A DNA stretch of 64,000 nt, from assembly GCA_022410635.1 (NCBI GenBank), contig JAJVDF010000140.1, positions 115,331-179,330 of the forward strand, written 5' to 3'. The DNA comes from Tretioscincus oriximinensis. Lineage: Eukaryota; Chordata; Lepidosauria; Squamata; Gymnophthalmidae. Positions 46,901 through 58,724 of this stretch are shown piece after piece (within the stretch, counting starts at the first letter, position 1; every line of letters begins with the position of its first letter). A program made the translations under genes and the position numbers. Below the pieces are notes generated by a model, which saw only the letters and a program-made list of their open reading frames with translations, did not search any database and was not told the origin of the DNA.

Positions 46901-47662
46901 CCATCCAGAACTGAGTGCCTCCTAACTTCCTCAACTGAAGACCCATATATGACATAATTGTAGTTTAAAACATTAGCAACCACACTAGAATGAGGAGATT
47001 GCTGCATATGAACACAAATCTGCATATAAACATCACCAAACATACTTAGGTTTTTATCCGTAATGCCTGGCTTAGGTCCTCCCTTCTAATTGTCAAAAAT
47101 GATGAATGGGTAGGAGTTGAAAGTTGTTTTGACTGTCCAAGTAACCTCTTCACTAATATTGTACATTAGAGCTGCTACGTGTGTCATGGATTTCACATGT
47201 CCGGGCTGAAAAGGAAAAATCAATAATTTTGCAGCAGGAGCAGACTTGTGACTTGTGGGGTATTCAGGTGACGTAGCTGGGCCATGGGGTGCATAGTTAG
47301 GGAAGTACTGTAAAGTATCCTTGATTTTTTNAAAAAGTATTAATACACCCATTCTTTTGATGGGTAAGATTGAAATGATCATTCTTTTGTTTACTAGTCT
47401 ATATAGATAACAGTTACAGATCATTGGAGTTTATTGAGGAGTGGGTTGGATTTTGGGGGTATTNTTAATGACAAATGACTTTGTCTTTCTCTTAACCACC
47501 AGTTAGANTATGACTTTTTTGTACTAGGAATTATTCACTCCTGGGGTCGCAGGAAAATTGCTTCATAACATTTACAGCCTGAGTGCAGTAACATTCCTGC
47601 TCCTGGTCAGTGAGCAGGAAGAGTAAACACTGCAAAGCAGGCCTTCCTATCAGGAAGTGTTC

Positions 47663-48162
47663 TAGGCTGACTAGATGCCCCCTTGTGGGAGGGAGGAAAT
47701 CCGGTTTTGGGGTGTCTACCCCACCCTCCTGGGGAGGGGCGCCATTTCCCCATTTTGTGCTGAGAAAAAAATAAAAAAATTAAGGGACTCTGGCATCTGG
47801 GGCCAGCTCTTGAAGATATCTCCCCCTCAGTAAAAAATAAAATTTTTCACACACTTCAAAAATTTCTTGCACACTTCAAAAAACTTTAGTTTTGNATTTA
47901 TTTTTTTNAAATCACTGCACGACCACTAGGAGGTTCTGGCAACCAGGGCCAGCTCCTGAAGGCACCCTCCCCTCTGTAAAAAAAATTAAAAAATTCTGAT
48001 GCATTCCAAAAATTCTCACACAGTTTAAAAATTCTTGCACACTTTAAAAAATTCTCATATGCTTCACAGATTTCTCGGGCGGGAATTTTTGAAGGGAATG
48101 CATGAAAATTAGCATGAATATTAATTACACCGGTTTGGACCTCAGAAAATCTGGTCAGTCTA
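47663..48162 (-). mobile_element. hAT-type MITE, family H, copy E (reverse)
   Basis: 500 bp. Starts TAGGCTGACTAGATG, ends GGTCAGTCTA. Target duplication degraded (aagtgttc / cctgttcc). Contains CCACTAGGAGGTTCT at 47923-47937. Confidence 0.82.
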
Positions 48163-48437
48163 CCTGTTCCCCACCTTTGCCGTAGTTGGACAAGGGAAAC
48201 ATGCACATAGATGGCACACCAAAAACAGCTGATCCCTGGTCTCTTTTTCTGTAGTTGCTGTTATAGGAAAAAACAGGTTTAAAATCAGCTGTTTGCAGCC
48301 TTCCGATAGCTACATGGAAAGAGAGGGAAAAGAGATCTGCTTAGATCTACTGCCCTGCGCATCGGGCTCTGAGGGGTTCTTCTGACGTATGCTTGGAAGA
48401 TTGTTTTCTCACTTCACATCTTCAGTCTGGATGAACT

Positions 48438-48964
48438 TAGACTGACCAGATTTTCTGAGGCCCAAACCGGGGTAATATGCCAATTTGCATATTCATAAAT
48501 ATGCAATTCACCCACCAACATGCATTCCCTTCNAAAATTCCTGCCCGAGAAATCTGTGAAGCAAGTGAGAAAGTTTTAGTGTGTGAGAATTTTTAAACTG
48601 TGTGAGAATTTTTGGAGCGCGTCAGAATTTTTTAATTTTTTTACAGAGGGGAGGGTGCCTTCAGGAGCTGACTCTGGTTGCTAGAGACCCCTAGTGGTCG
48701 ATTTTTTTTAAAAAAAATCATTTTTAAAGTGTGTGAGAATTGCTTGAAGTGCATGAGAAGTGCCCCAGATGCCAGAGCTCCCTAGTGGTGGTGCAGTGAA
48801 TTTTGTTTAAAAATAAATTTCAAAAAAAAAATTTTTTTTTAACTTTTTTTATTTATTTTTTTCTCAGCAAAAACTGAGGAAAGGCCCCTCCCCCCGGGAG
48901 GGCATGGTAGACACCCCAAAATCAGGTGTCCCCCCCCAAAAAAGGGGGACATCTGGTCAGCCTG
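48438..48964 (+). mobile_element. hAT-type MITE, family H, copy F (forward)
   Basis: 527 bp between GATGAACT (48430-48437) and GACGAACT (48965-48972). Starts TAGACTGACCAGATTTT. It faces copy E across 275 bp. CTCF-like blocks at 48683-48697 and 48774-48788 (minus-strand core). Confidence 0.86.
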
Positions 48965-49168
48965 GACGAACTGGACAAAATTGGAGGTGTGGGATGTATC
49001 AGGATGGAAATGGATTGAAAGTATACATGTGGCTCTGACCACTATGACTTTAAATTAGTTCCTCCCCTTTTCCTCCTGAGACTGTTGTGACGTTGGCCTC
49101 TGCTGCACACATACTTTTAAACAGTCTGCAGTCCTGAACAACAGGATTGATAACTTAAAATAACGGGT

Positions 49169-50263
49169 AATATTAGAGGGGAGGATAATTTAGCATTATA
49201 TGTAAGAATNTTAAAAAAGAAAGGAATTAATAAATTACAAGACTTATATGATGTGAGAGGGGTACCAATGAGAACTGAAAGATTGAGGGAATTTAGACAA
49301 CTACCGGTACAGTGGATAGCAGAGGCAGCAGTATATAATTATATAAACATGCCAGCAGCTATTCAAAAAATTAGAGGGGAAGAATCGGATTTGGAAAAAA
49401 TAGTGAACAAAAAAATACAAGGGGAGAAATCTTTAGTCGGANTATTATATAAATTAATTATTAAAAACAAATATAAAAATTTTGAGAGTATAAAACAAAG
49501 GTGGTTACAGGACGTTAATATGACAGAGGAACAATGGGATAAATGGAGAAAAGAGTTATCAGAAATACATTATAACAAATTTATGGAAGTAGAATTGAAA
49601 TTGATGACCAAGTGGTATAGAACCCCAAATCAACTTGCACACATGCTCAATCTATCGCTATTATGTGCATATGTGGTTTGAATGTAGGGAAGTTAAGACT
49701 TTTTGGGATGAAATAATTCAGGAACTGACTAACATATTACAAGGGAATATCCCAAGAAGAAAGGAGGTTGTGATTTGTAATAGGATTACAGGAGGGATTT
49801 CTAGAGAGAATACNTATATATTGCAACAAGGAATAAGAGCAGCCCATATTTCGATTGCGAAAGGAAAAGTGGACAAAAGAGGGTTGGTATGATTATATGT
49901 CCGAAATCTTGCTTTTTGACTATCTAAGGGAAAGAAGGTTGAAAAGATTAGGTATTTTAATACGTNCCCTATGGGAGGTTAAATGGAGAAATTTCCTTTC
50001 CTATGTGATATTTAATAAAATGGATTCACCAACTGCACACACAATATATTTGATTTTAGACTTAAAAAGGTTAACATGATTCCATCCGATAGCCCTGAGC
50101 CAAGGGGGGGAGGGGCGGGAGGGGGGAGGACAGGAAGGAAGGAGGGGGAGGGTTTATAATATGACTACACAAATATTGTATGAACTGTTTTGTTCAGCTA
50201 ATGCATGTATGTAATAATGTATTATGTCATATGGAAAATCAATAAAATATATTTAAAAAAAAA
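49169..50263 (+). mobile_element. L1 LINE, 5'-truncated, ORF2 C-terminus and 3' UTR with poly(A)
   Basis: Flanked by a perfect 16-bp duplication ACTTAAAATAACGGGT (49153-49168 and 50264-50279). Coding in three frames in turn (49253-49681, 49635-49892, 49855-50079) owing to frameshifts. The typical L1 ORF2 C-terminal pattern is present: KWYRTPNQLAHM, then a Cys/His stretch HMWFECREVKTFWDE. The 3' UTR has a G-rich purine tract (50102-50155), AATAAA near 50241 and A9-10. Dead copy. Confidence 0.9.
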
Positions 50264-50569
50264 ACTTAAAATAACGGGTTTTGATTTGGATAGAAATTCT
50301 GAAACCCGTTCAAAACCAGGTTTTTCATCCTGTGACGGCATCAGACATTTAACGTTTTATGCTGCAATAGCAGAAAATCAAGTTCTCCTTTGCCTTCCCC
50401 ACCTATAGTCAATTTTCCATAGGTTGATGGGGTAGGAAAGAAGAGCCCCATGCCTCTGTAGGCAGATTATACTCCCTTCGGAGAACCCTGCCTGGAAGCA
50501 ATGGGAAGCTTCTGAAGGCTGGAAATGAAAGTTGGAGGCATGTCTTTGGGGGTTAGTTTAGTCCCCAAA

Positions 50570-50720
50570 TGTATCTGATTCCACACTCCTCCATGAAGCC
50601 AGATGGGTGATCTTGTGCTATTAATTATTATTATTGTGGTTGTGGTTGTTTTGGTGGTTGTTGGTGGTTGTTGGTGGTTGGTTGTTGGTTGTTGGTGGTT
50701 GGTTGTTGGTTGTTGTTAAT
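50570..50720 (+). repeat. SINE A fragment followed by a TTGGTGG minisatellite
   Basis: ccacactcctccatgaagcc and gatgggtgatcttgtg belong to SINE A. Then (ATT)n and a G/T-only repeat based on ttggtggttg (50636-50715). Confidence 0.65.
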
Positions 50721-50724
50721 TTTC

Positions 50725-52460
50725 CCCAATCCACCTTCCTGTGAAAAGTATGGTGTAGGCAAGTCAGTCTGCTTGCGGGTGTGTGGTCAAGGAGGTAAAG
50801 GAGAATGGCTGGATAAGTGGCATTATGTCTCCCTCCTTTCCTTACTCCCTCACCATGATGATAGAAATTGGCAGCACTGTGAAGGTCTGGACTCACCTTG
50901 AAGGTTCTTTAAAATCAAACCAAGATGTGTCATGGATCTTTATTTCCTCTACACAAAAAAGATACCAGTTACAAAAAACCGCCCTTGGCTTCAGCCTGGG
51001 GTAAAAATATCCTTACCATTTCACTCTGAAATCAACCTGAAATATTAATTTATTCCCCATAAATTAATACATTTTTGTCTTTTAGAACCTTTCTTTCAAT
51101 ACATTGCACTTGTTTAGAAGTTTAGTGTTTTCATTCCACAATCTTTTCTGAGTCTCACTCATCAGTAAAAAAACTGCTAACAAAACCTAAAGCATAAAAA
51201 AAAATCTTTGGATATTTCAAAAAATGTTGAGTAGTTTCTCACAGCACTATATGCCAAAGGCTACAATAATACATCTCTTCTGATGTCATCTGGAGAAATC
51301 CATTTATAAGTTCTAAAAATGACAAAATCTCATCTTTTGAGACCCAGTTATCTCTTTTTATTCCACAGAGNAGCACTTACTTGTTGAATGTTACCTATAG
51401 GTACTTGTAATTTAGGGTTACCACATAAAAATGGGATAGAACTTTGCAACTTTAATGGGTGTCAAAAGTGTTTCCTCTGGCATTATAAGTTGTATCTGGA
51501 GAAAAATTATCTCTTCTATCGCCATTAAAGTTGCAAAGTCCTATCTCTGTTTTATATGGTAATCCTACTTTAATTACAATTTTCAGACACCTAATCATTA
51601 ATATTTTTTCACATGGGCATTCCTTTTCAGAATTTTTGTTTTTCCTTAGCTTTATTATTTTTATTTATTTATATTTATACCCCGCCCTATACCTTATAGC
51701 TGTTTATATCCTTGTTTTTGTAAACTGCTTTGAAATTTTTATGTAAAGAAGTGTAGAAATCAAATAAATATGTAATCAAAGATTCTTTAAATTTCTCTAG
51801 CACTTCTAATGTTTCTAAGGGTCCATACATACATAAAGCATCAGTTAGAATTAATAAGTGGAAAATGCCTCGTAGCTTTTGTAAAGACACAACTGTGACA
51901 TCTAGAGGCTGTTTCACATGGCTGCACAATAAAAAATAATTCATGCCTCTTTTTGTAGGCTGTGTGTTCACGTCTTTATTTTAGATCATTATCTGTCCCA
52001 AAGAATGGAGTTTAGTCCAGAAAAAATGTTGTAAATCCCATTGTTAAGAATTGAAGCTGAATTTAAGAAGGACTAAATAAAGGTGTGACCATGAGCAAAA
52101 TTTCATTCGCATTTCAGTGCTCCATCATGTCTGTTTATCAAGCACTTTTTATGTTAACGAAATACATCTTACTCTTGCCTGTATATCATGAACAAGTCCA
52201 ACTGTGATGAATAATTGTCTTTCAACATATCTCTAGGAACTTGTGGAAGNACATAATGTTAAACCAATTTACAATTCAGATATTAACTTTGATCATAGCT
52301 GGATTAAGCCTTCTTAGCTGAAGGTAGGCAGGTTTTTGGCCCTGGATATCGTGACAATCAGCTTTTATATATAAGTAAAGAGACTTAATTTGAATAAATT
52401 ATTCCATATTAGTCTTCAGATCTCACAGTCTTTCGAATAAGATATCTGCAACATGTAGAT
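50725..52460. other. Intergenic DNA, nothing recognised
   Basis: AT-rich, no exon seen. An (ATTT)n with a short L2-type phrase (taccccgccctatacctta) lies at 51650-51700. Confidence 0.4.
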
Positions 52461-52479
52461 GAATGATACCACCAATGCC

Positions 52480-52870
52480 ACCCAAATCAGGAGAGGCAGT
52501 CAAAGTGCTTGACAGGGGATTGGAGGGAAGAATGAGCTGGATGGACAGTGTAAACTGGGTGCTCTTGGATTCTGCATGCACACTTAAAGCTCAGGTGCAG
52601 GCTGCAACTAGGATCGACCTATTTCCACATACGACTAATTTGCCAGCTGTGATCTTTTCTAAACAAAGACAACCTGGCCACTGTGATCCTTGCTCTGTGG
52701 TAATTTCTAGATTGAAACTACTAATCAAGACTGGAGTAGCAACACCTATGTTCCTCCATGTTCTAATNAACCATCCTGACATTACTGTAGACACAATGAA
52801 TTATAGACATAAATGCAGATCAAAGGCACATCACATCTTTCATAGAACCCATTTTAATCTTGCTCCCTGT
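52480..52870 (+). mobile_element. L2-like LINE relic with a chance 170-codon open frame
   Basis: The open frame 52463-52975 reads WVLLDSACTLKAQV and later VVISRL, which resemble the L2 motifs LGV-LDSSL and ISRLDYCNAL but with loss of key residues. It is best read as a degenerate LINE and not a gene. Confidence 0.4.
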
Positions 52871-53159
52871 AAATCCACTGTAGGTACGCGTGAAATGCTC
52901 GGAAGTCATGAACGCAAGATACAAATGCTATTGTATGTTATCCTGCTGTCTTGCAGTTCCCATATCAGCCTCTAGTTTACTGAATCATGTTCTTTCCATT
53001 TGCACACATTACTGAACTAGGAAACTGTTGGTGGGATCTTTCCTCTGTGCTTGTGTGTTGATGCAAGAATGGAAAACGTGGCACTAATTTGTTTGAATAT
53101 AGAATATCTTAACCATAATGTAGGAAGGGGGGAAAAGTGGTGGTGGTGGGAGTTATCAC

Positions 53160-53560
53160 AATTTACCAACCTTGGTTATCCATTAAAATGTCTGTGAAAC
53201 ATCCCATTTCTCCTGAGTGCCCCGTTCACACTTTTGCGTCCTCCCCCTACTTCCTGAAAAAAAGCTGCGGCATTGCAGAGCCATTTGTCAAACATTCCCA
53301 CGAGCTCTGCTTGGCTGTGTCTGAAAGGACACAATGCCACTGCAAGGGAAGGTGAACATGAATAAAGGCACTATGTAAATTGGTGTTTAATCTGCGGAGA
53401 AACACCCAGGCACCAGAGAGCTACTCATCACTCCTCTTAACTGTGATTAACGGATGAATTAAGCAGTATCTTTAACACTTTCTTCACAGGCCACAAAATC
53501 CAAGTACACCAGAGTTTTTACAGCCCTTATTAAGGGATTTATTTGCACAACTCTTGGACA
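53160..53560. promoter_or_regulatory. Candidate conserved non-coding element 3
   Basis: Repeat-free sequence of balanced composition with homeodomain-like cores (gtgattaacggatgaattaa; cccttattaagggatttatt). No ORF. Regulatory role is inferred only. Confidence 0.3.
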
Positions 53561-54084
53561 TGAGTGGACTTGCGGAGGGAGTTCAGATGTCCTGTGTATG
53601 GGACTCTGCCGCTATGNGCAGGATTTAGCTTTCAACAAAGGTTAGCAGTCAGAAGAATAAGAAGCAGTAGGGTAACCAATACTGTGTGCAGTTATTATCC
53701 GGAGACTGGCATATCAACGATAGCCTAGAGATATAAAATACATCATCGCTCATCATCATTACTTTCTATAAATCTGTGTCCTCCTTGTGTTGGTCTGTTG
53801 ATCTGTTTTGTGGTATAGCAAAACATGGTGGAATTGATTCCCAAACCAAGCACACTATGTAAACCATGGTGGTTGAAACTCAATATGTGCAATGAAGTTT
53901 ACATGATGAGCAAATTGCATTATTTTCCTCCAAAGGCAGACATATTCTCCAATGTTACTAGTGTAATTGCATAGCAAAGGGTTAAACTGAATCAGCTCTA
54001 GCATTGGGCTCAGGAAATGAATGTTGCTACATATGGAGTNAAAGGGGGGCAATCCAAACCAAGGAGAGGTACAATAACATTCAG

Positions 54085-54300
54085 AATTGGCTGTAGCTTA
54101 GTCAATGGTAGAGCAAACTGTCTGGAAAGCAGAGAGTTACATGTTCAATCCCCAGTTTTTCCCCAAAACCTTTGGCAGAGTTTCCCCAACTCTGCCAAAA
54201 AAAAAACTACAGGGAGATGCCTATGAAGCAAACTAGATATCAATCAGAACTTGACAGTACCCAACAACAGTATGAACCANGATCTCACAATCTAGTGTAA
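54085..54300 (+). repeat. tRNA-derived SINE, family C
   Basis: A box tagcttagtcaatggtagag, B box GTTCAATCCCC (54143-54153), then a body ending tgacagtacccaacaacagt. A second copy is at 58060. Confidence 0.65.
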
Positions 54301-54334
54301 ACAACCAGATTTTATTTATTTTAAGCTAGAGGCC

Positions 54335-54425
54335 ATAGTCAGACAAACATTTTAGCATCTCAGAGACTAATAAGAAAAGGATAGGCAGCATGAGCTTTTG
54401 TAGACGAGTCTACATTCTCAGAAGA
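54335..54425. repeat. Partial family G repeat
   Basis: agcatctcagagactaataag and gcatgagcttttgtagacga match one arm and the centre. Confidence 0.5.
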
Positions 54426-54429
54426 AAAA

Positions 54430-54712
54430 GAAAAAGGAANAGCAGGAGGAAGAAGAAGAGTAAGAAGAAAAATAAAAAAGTTGATTTTTATATGCCACTT
54501 TTCTCAATTTAGAATTACTCAAAGCCGCTTATATAACATTCTGTTTTTCTCCTCACAGGAGACGCCTTGTGAATTAGGTGAAGCTGACAGAGCTTTAAAG
54601 AACTGTGACTAGTTTAACATCATCCAGCTGGCTTCATGTAGCTGGACATAATCAAACCAAGAGACTATTGGATAAGAATCCAACACTCTGACCAGACAAG
54701 CTCTCAGACCAG
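54430..54712 (-). repeat. SINE family A, reverse, with purine-rich tail
   Basis: The GAA-rich stretch 54420-54478 is the tail. The body in reverse shows aactgtgactagtttaaca and gagactattggataagaatc. Confidence 0.65.
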
Positions 54713-54719
54713 ACTGGGT

Positions 54720-55865
54720 CTCCTAACATATACATCCTAATATACACGTATACATTTTAAATCTGGTTTAAATTTAATCTTCTCAAATTATACCTTTTCA
54801 TTTCAAGTCCTTACTGACAAAAGTTCAGGCTGTGGAATCTAACGACATACTAAGTATGCACTTAATAAAGTTTCAGATAAGATGTGTGATCAAGCTCTAA
54901 GATCTATGAGATTCTCTTCCTAGAAATTCTTCAGAGATTGTTTGAAATTGGGCATAAACATNTGTGCAATTTTGCTGTTTTTGTAGATCATGTCCAAACC
55001 AATGGGGAATACTGCTTATTGCATCCTTCCAATGTTTAAATGTCCCTTTGCTCCTATTATCAACATTCTATCCTTTACCCAGTTACATTTATATCAGAAG
55101 ACCTGTCAGTTTGTTCAATATGAGAATATTTGTCATAGGCCTTTTCAATAATATTTTGAAAAGAGTTTTGTTTGCAAGTATAAGTAGATTTGCACTACCA
55201 TTGCTGTTTCTTTTTCTGCTTCTCTACAATTTTTCCTCAACTCTACTGACGGTCCTTAAATAGCAATGCATAGCATCTAATCGTTTTACTTATTTATTTA
55301 AAATGATTTATATCCTGCCCTTCACCATTGGTCCCAGGGTGAGTAATAGAAGTCCAAGATTAAAAAATAAAAAAACTTCCACATTAATAAAATGGTTAAA
55401 ATAGATCCATTTGCCATTGTGAAATACCTGATCGCCATTATGCATTCACGTTGACAAACGTTTGGGAAAACCTGGCACAATTGATGGGAATGGCTGCTGA
55501 AGGAAAACAACGGTGTGTGGAGGAAGATACTGCAGCCTCTTTACCCATATATATACCTGTTTTCCCTGCAAATGGTACTTCAGGAATACTGCCTGTCNCT
55601 CCATCTTGGAGGCAATATCAAGAGATCCATCCTAGTAGCTGTTTATACCCTTTGCTTCCATGGAGTTGTCTAAAACTGCCTAAAAGCTATCCAGGCTGTA
55701 TCCAGGTATCCAGTGCTGATAAAAACCTCATAACAAGGATTCGTGTGAAAAAGGAACCCCCTTTTCCAAACCATTGGCCCAGAGAAGGCAGGTAATATTT
55801 GGGAGTCAAGGCACAATTTAGAAGAGAGATACAACAGGTTGTCCATCAAACTGAAGAGGAGAAAA
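54720..55865. other. Intergenic DNA with a reverse LINE fragment
   Basis: A CR1/L3-like fragment (minus) lies at about 55560-55760 (gcaatatcaagagatccatcc, tagctgtttataccct). The rest is unassigned. Confidence 0.4.
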
Positions 55866-55869
55866 AACG

Positions 55870-56270
55870 GATTGTGCCCCATTTATTATTATGTCATCAT
55901 TTCAATGGGAAGAACTGTAAGAGAAAGCAGATTTTGACAGTTCAGCTTCCCTCCTTCTCCGGCACCAAAATCTATTAAAACATACAGGGCTGTCAGGGAT
56001 ATTAAAAGGCCTTGTCACTCCTCCTTAAAACACTCATAAATACCCATTGGATTCCGAGTGGTTTCAGCAGGAGGTGGGGAGCAAGGATCCAGGTGCGTCT
56101 GCTGATTTTGGCCTCCTGCCAAAGACTCATCGTGTGTCATCCAATAAGGAAATGGCAGATTTGCATGATGGCATGTTGCCTCTGTGTTCCTTAGCTGGGA
56201 GTTTGCTTTGCTTTCAGAAAGGGCCTAAAATAATTTCTTCTCCGTGTAAGGAGATTTGTAGCTGAAATCA
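55870..56270. promoter_or_regulatory. Candidate conserved non-coding element 4
   Basis: Repeat-free, with CCAAT at 56140-56144 and a perfect octamer ATTTGCAT at 56158-56165 (POU-type site), 14 bp apart. No coding potential. Inferred from composition and motifs. Confidence 0.3.
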
Positions 56271-57329
56271 GCATTCTTAAGTTATGTAGTTGTATTTATC
56301 CACATGCTTGTTTTTGCATCCTGTCTAAGCACTCATGCCATTCTAGGACAATGTGTCATCTAGAACCGTGTGACAAAAAGGTATACCTCAATTTTAAAAA
56401 CCACAGGGAAAAGCATCTACTATAGCACTGTGCCACAGCATCATAACTGGTGCAGCGTGTATGCACAATACTGAAAATAGAAACCATGGACATGCAAATG
56501 ACGCACATCCAGGACTTCAGCACAGCATGCATGCATAAATAATACACATCCAGACACCACTGACCAGACACCACTGACCAGAACGGACAGCATCCATTCT
56601 TAGCTCTGCTGCTACTGCTGTCTTGTAGACAATGGACAGATCTTCATGGTAGCATGATGATCTTTTGTAGCGCTAGGGTGGCCTGCATGTGGACACCCAT
56701 TCAGTGTGTCTTTAGTTTCAATCAGTTGAGACTTGTTTCCAAGACATGAACCAACAATTCTCCTTCCCTCCCTCCCTTCTTCTGCCCCTTCTTCTCCCTC
56801 TCCTTAAGAGGGAGAGGCTTTTGTTTGTTTTCACCTGCACTGGGAAATGTTTTTTTACATTACTGAAATGCAAGAACTTTGTGTGCCTAGAAAACAATCA
56901 GCAATGAAGACTGTAGAAGGGTAGCTTGTCAAGTAGAAGGATTCTAACCTCTGACATATTANTTTTCTATGTGCAAAACTTCACATTTTAAAAAAATAGC
57001 AAGATAATTCAGGTACATATGCCTCCATTTGCAAATTGAAGTAGTAAGGCGTGGAAACAGATTTACAGGCACATGGGAGTGTTCAATAACAGAATTACTC
57101 CCCTGTAGAACAAAATGATAATAAATCACAGAAAAGCTCCGAAAGACTGCATCCATCCTTTAATCAGCAGCACACAGACAGAACTGTGGAGTCTGCTTTG
57201 ATCCTGTAACAAACCCTGCAACAGAATATTGTGCCAAATAGTAAATGCAGTATTAAATTTGTGATATTTTTTTTGCAAAATTTGAAGAACAGAATAAACA
57301 CATTTTTCCAGACCCACTAAAAGATATAA

Positions 57330-57445
57330 CCCTTAGGCTGGAGTCACACACATATTTTTGATCCATCGTTGGTCCTGAAGAACTGGACTAAACCGGGGAT
57401 AGGGGGGTCCAGTTCTTCAGGGTGGCTGTTGCATTAAAAATGTGT
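57330..57445. repeat. Short inverted-repeat element
   Basis: tggtcctgaagaactggact pairs with gtccagttcttcagggtgg, and gagtcacacacatattttt with aaaaatgtgtgtctgac. MITE-like; no clear target duplication. Confidence 0.45.
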
Positions 57446-57534
57446 GTCTGACTTTTGGAAGCTATGAATGTGCTAGAACTGACACTAGTACCACTTCTGA
57501 GTTTGAGGGACAAGTATGATGCTTCTTGAAGATG

Positions 57535-57690
57535 CAAGTTGCAAAGCTGAAAGTAGGTGAAAGTTTGCTTTCTCCATCTGCTTGAGAAAGCCCAGAAGCA
57601 GATGCTAGGCAACTGTGTGAGATGGAATTCTGAACTAGATGGATTGGATCAACACAGATCCTCTTATGTTCTCTTTAATTCTTATGTACA
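57535..57690 (+). repeat. CR1/L3-like LINE tail fragment
   Basis: tgaactagatggattggatc then cctcttatgttctctttaat resembles the tails at 34640 and 60640. Confidence 0.45.
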
Positions 57691-58054
57691 CCAGAAAATG
57701 TGCCAATGGAACATTGTTTTCCGGAGCTTTAGGCAACAGTTACTTCTATGCAGGCACTGAAACTACCTTCAAGGCTCATAATGCTCAGTGGTATTTTACC
57801 AAAATCCAGAACTTTAGGCAGCTGTCCTGTAGATGGTAATGGGTACTCTACCTGGAATGTATTGTGTTCCTGGCTTGAATTGCTTAATCCCACCAGACCC
57901 TAACGTAGTGAGGAAATTTTTCCTGTGTGGTTGTTTTTGCTTTNTATTTTTTGTCTCGAGATGTAACTGGGATGAAATGGGTCCTCAGCTCAACATAAGG
58001 AACTTGATCCTCACATANTAAGCAGGTTGCGCGAGTGCAATTAATATTGAAGGA

Positions 58055-58220
58055 ATGGCTGTAGTTTTATGGCAAAGCAAATTACCTGAAAAGCAGACTG
58101 TTGCAAGTTCAATCCCATCCTCTTCCTAAATGCAGCACTGGCAAAATCACTTCAGTATCTTTGTGAAGAAAATTGAACATGGGGCTTCCTATATAGTCAA
58201 TCAAGAATTGGATATAACTT
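58055..58220 (+). repeat. SINE family C, diverged
   Basis: atggctgtagttttatggca and gcaagttcaatcccatcctc correspond to the A- and B-box regions of the copy at 54085. Confidence 0.55.
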
Positions 58221-58391
58221 GGAAATGTCCCATAGTTAACCCTGAAAAAATGAGTCTTTGTGCCCAGGTGGATGTGGGGTGAGTCCAGGAGAGGAAAGAC
58301 TAGACTTTTGTAAGTGTTTGCCTGGGTGCTTATTTATTGCACTTTGTGCATTTAGAAAAACATGAGGAGCCAAACATTTTTACTTTTTTAG

Positions 58392-58581
58392 GGATCCATT
58401 ATATCCTGTGTCCATGGCAACCCAAGATCAAAAATATGCAAAGTATGCAATAGTAAATAAAAACTTAAGTAAACAGAAAGCTAAACTGGATACTTCTGAG
58501 CTTTTAGATTTTTGGCAAAAAGCTGGCCTTGCCCAGTGTCAGCTATATGATGGTGTCCAGAAACCAGTCATGGAGCCTACA
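58392..58581 (+). other. Exon-like open stretch, unassigned
   Basis: 190 nt with an AG after a T-rich tract (ttacttttttag), 63 open codons, and a good donor (ACAgtaaga). The frame reads DPLYPVSMATQDQKYAKYAI, then KLDTSELLDFWQKAGLAQCQ and KPVMEPT. I do not recognise the protein and see no partner exon nearby. It could be an exon of an unknown gene, a transposon remnant, or chance. Confidence 0.25.
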
Positions 58582-58724
58582 GTAAGATGGGTTCTAATCA
58601 TTCTGTATTCGTGTCTGGTTGTATAAAGTTGACAGTTGGTGCCTGGAAGCCTGAAGAGAGGGATCCTTCTGTCATGTCTGTTAAGTTGTTTAGAGATGTT
58701 GCATTGATAAATGTATATGTCATT

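Noticed and set aside
52463..52975. 170-codon open frame as a new gene
   Set aside because: It contains degenerate L2-like motifs, has an ambiguous base, shows no splice or promoter support, and its composition is that of the surrounding DNA.
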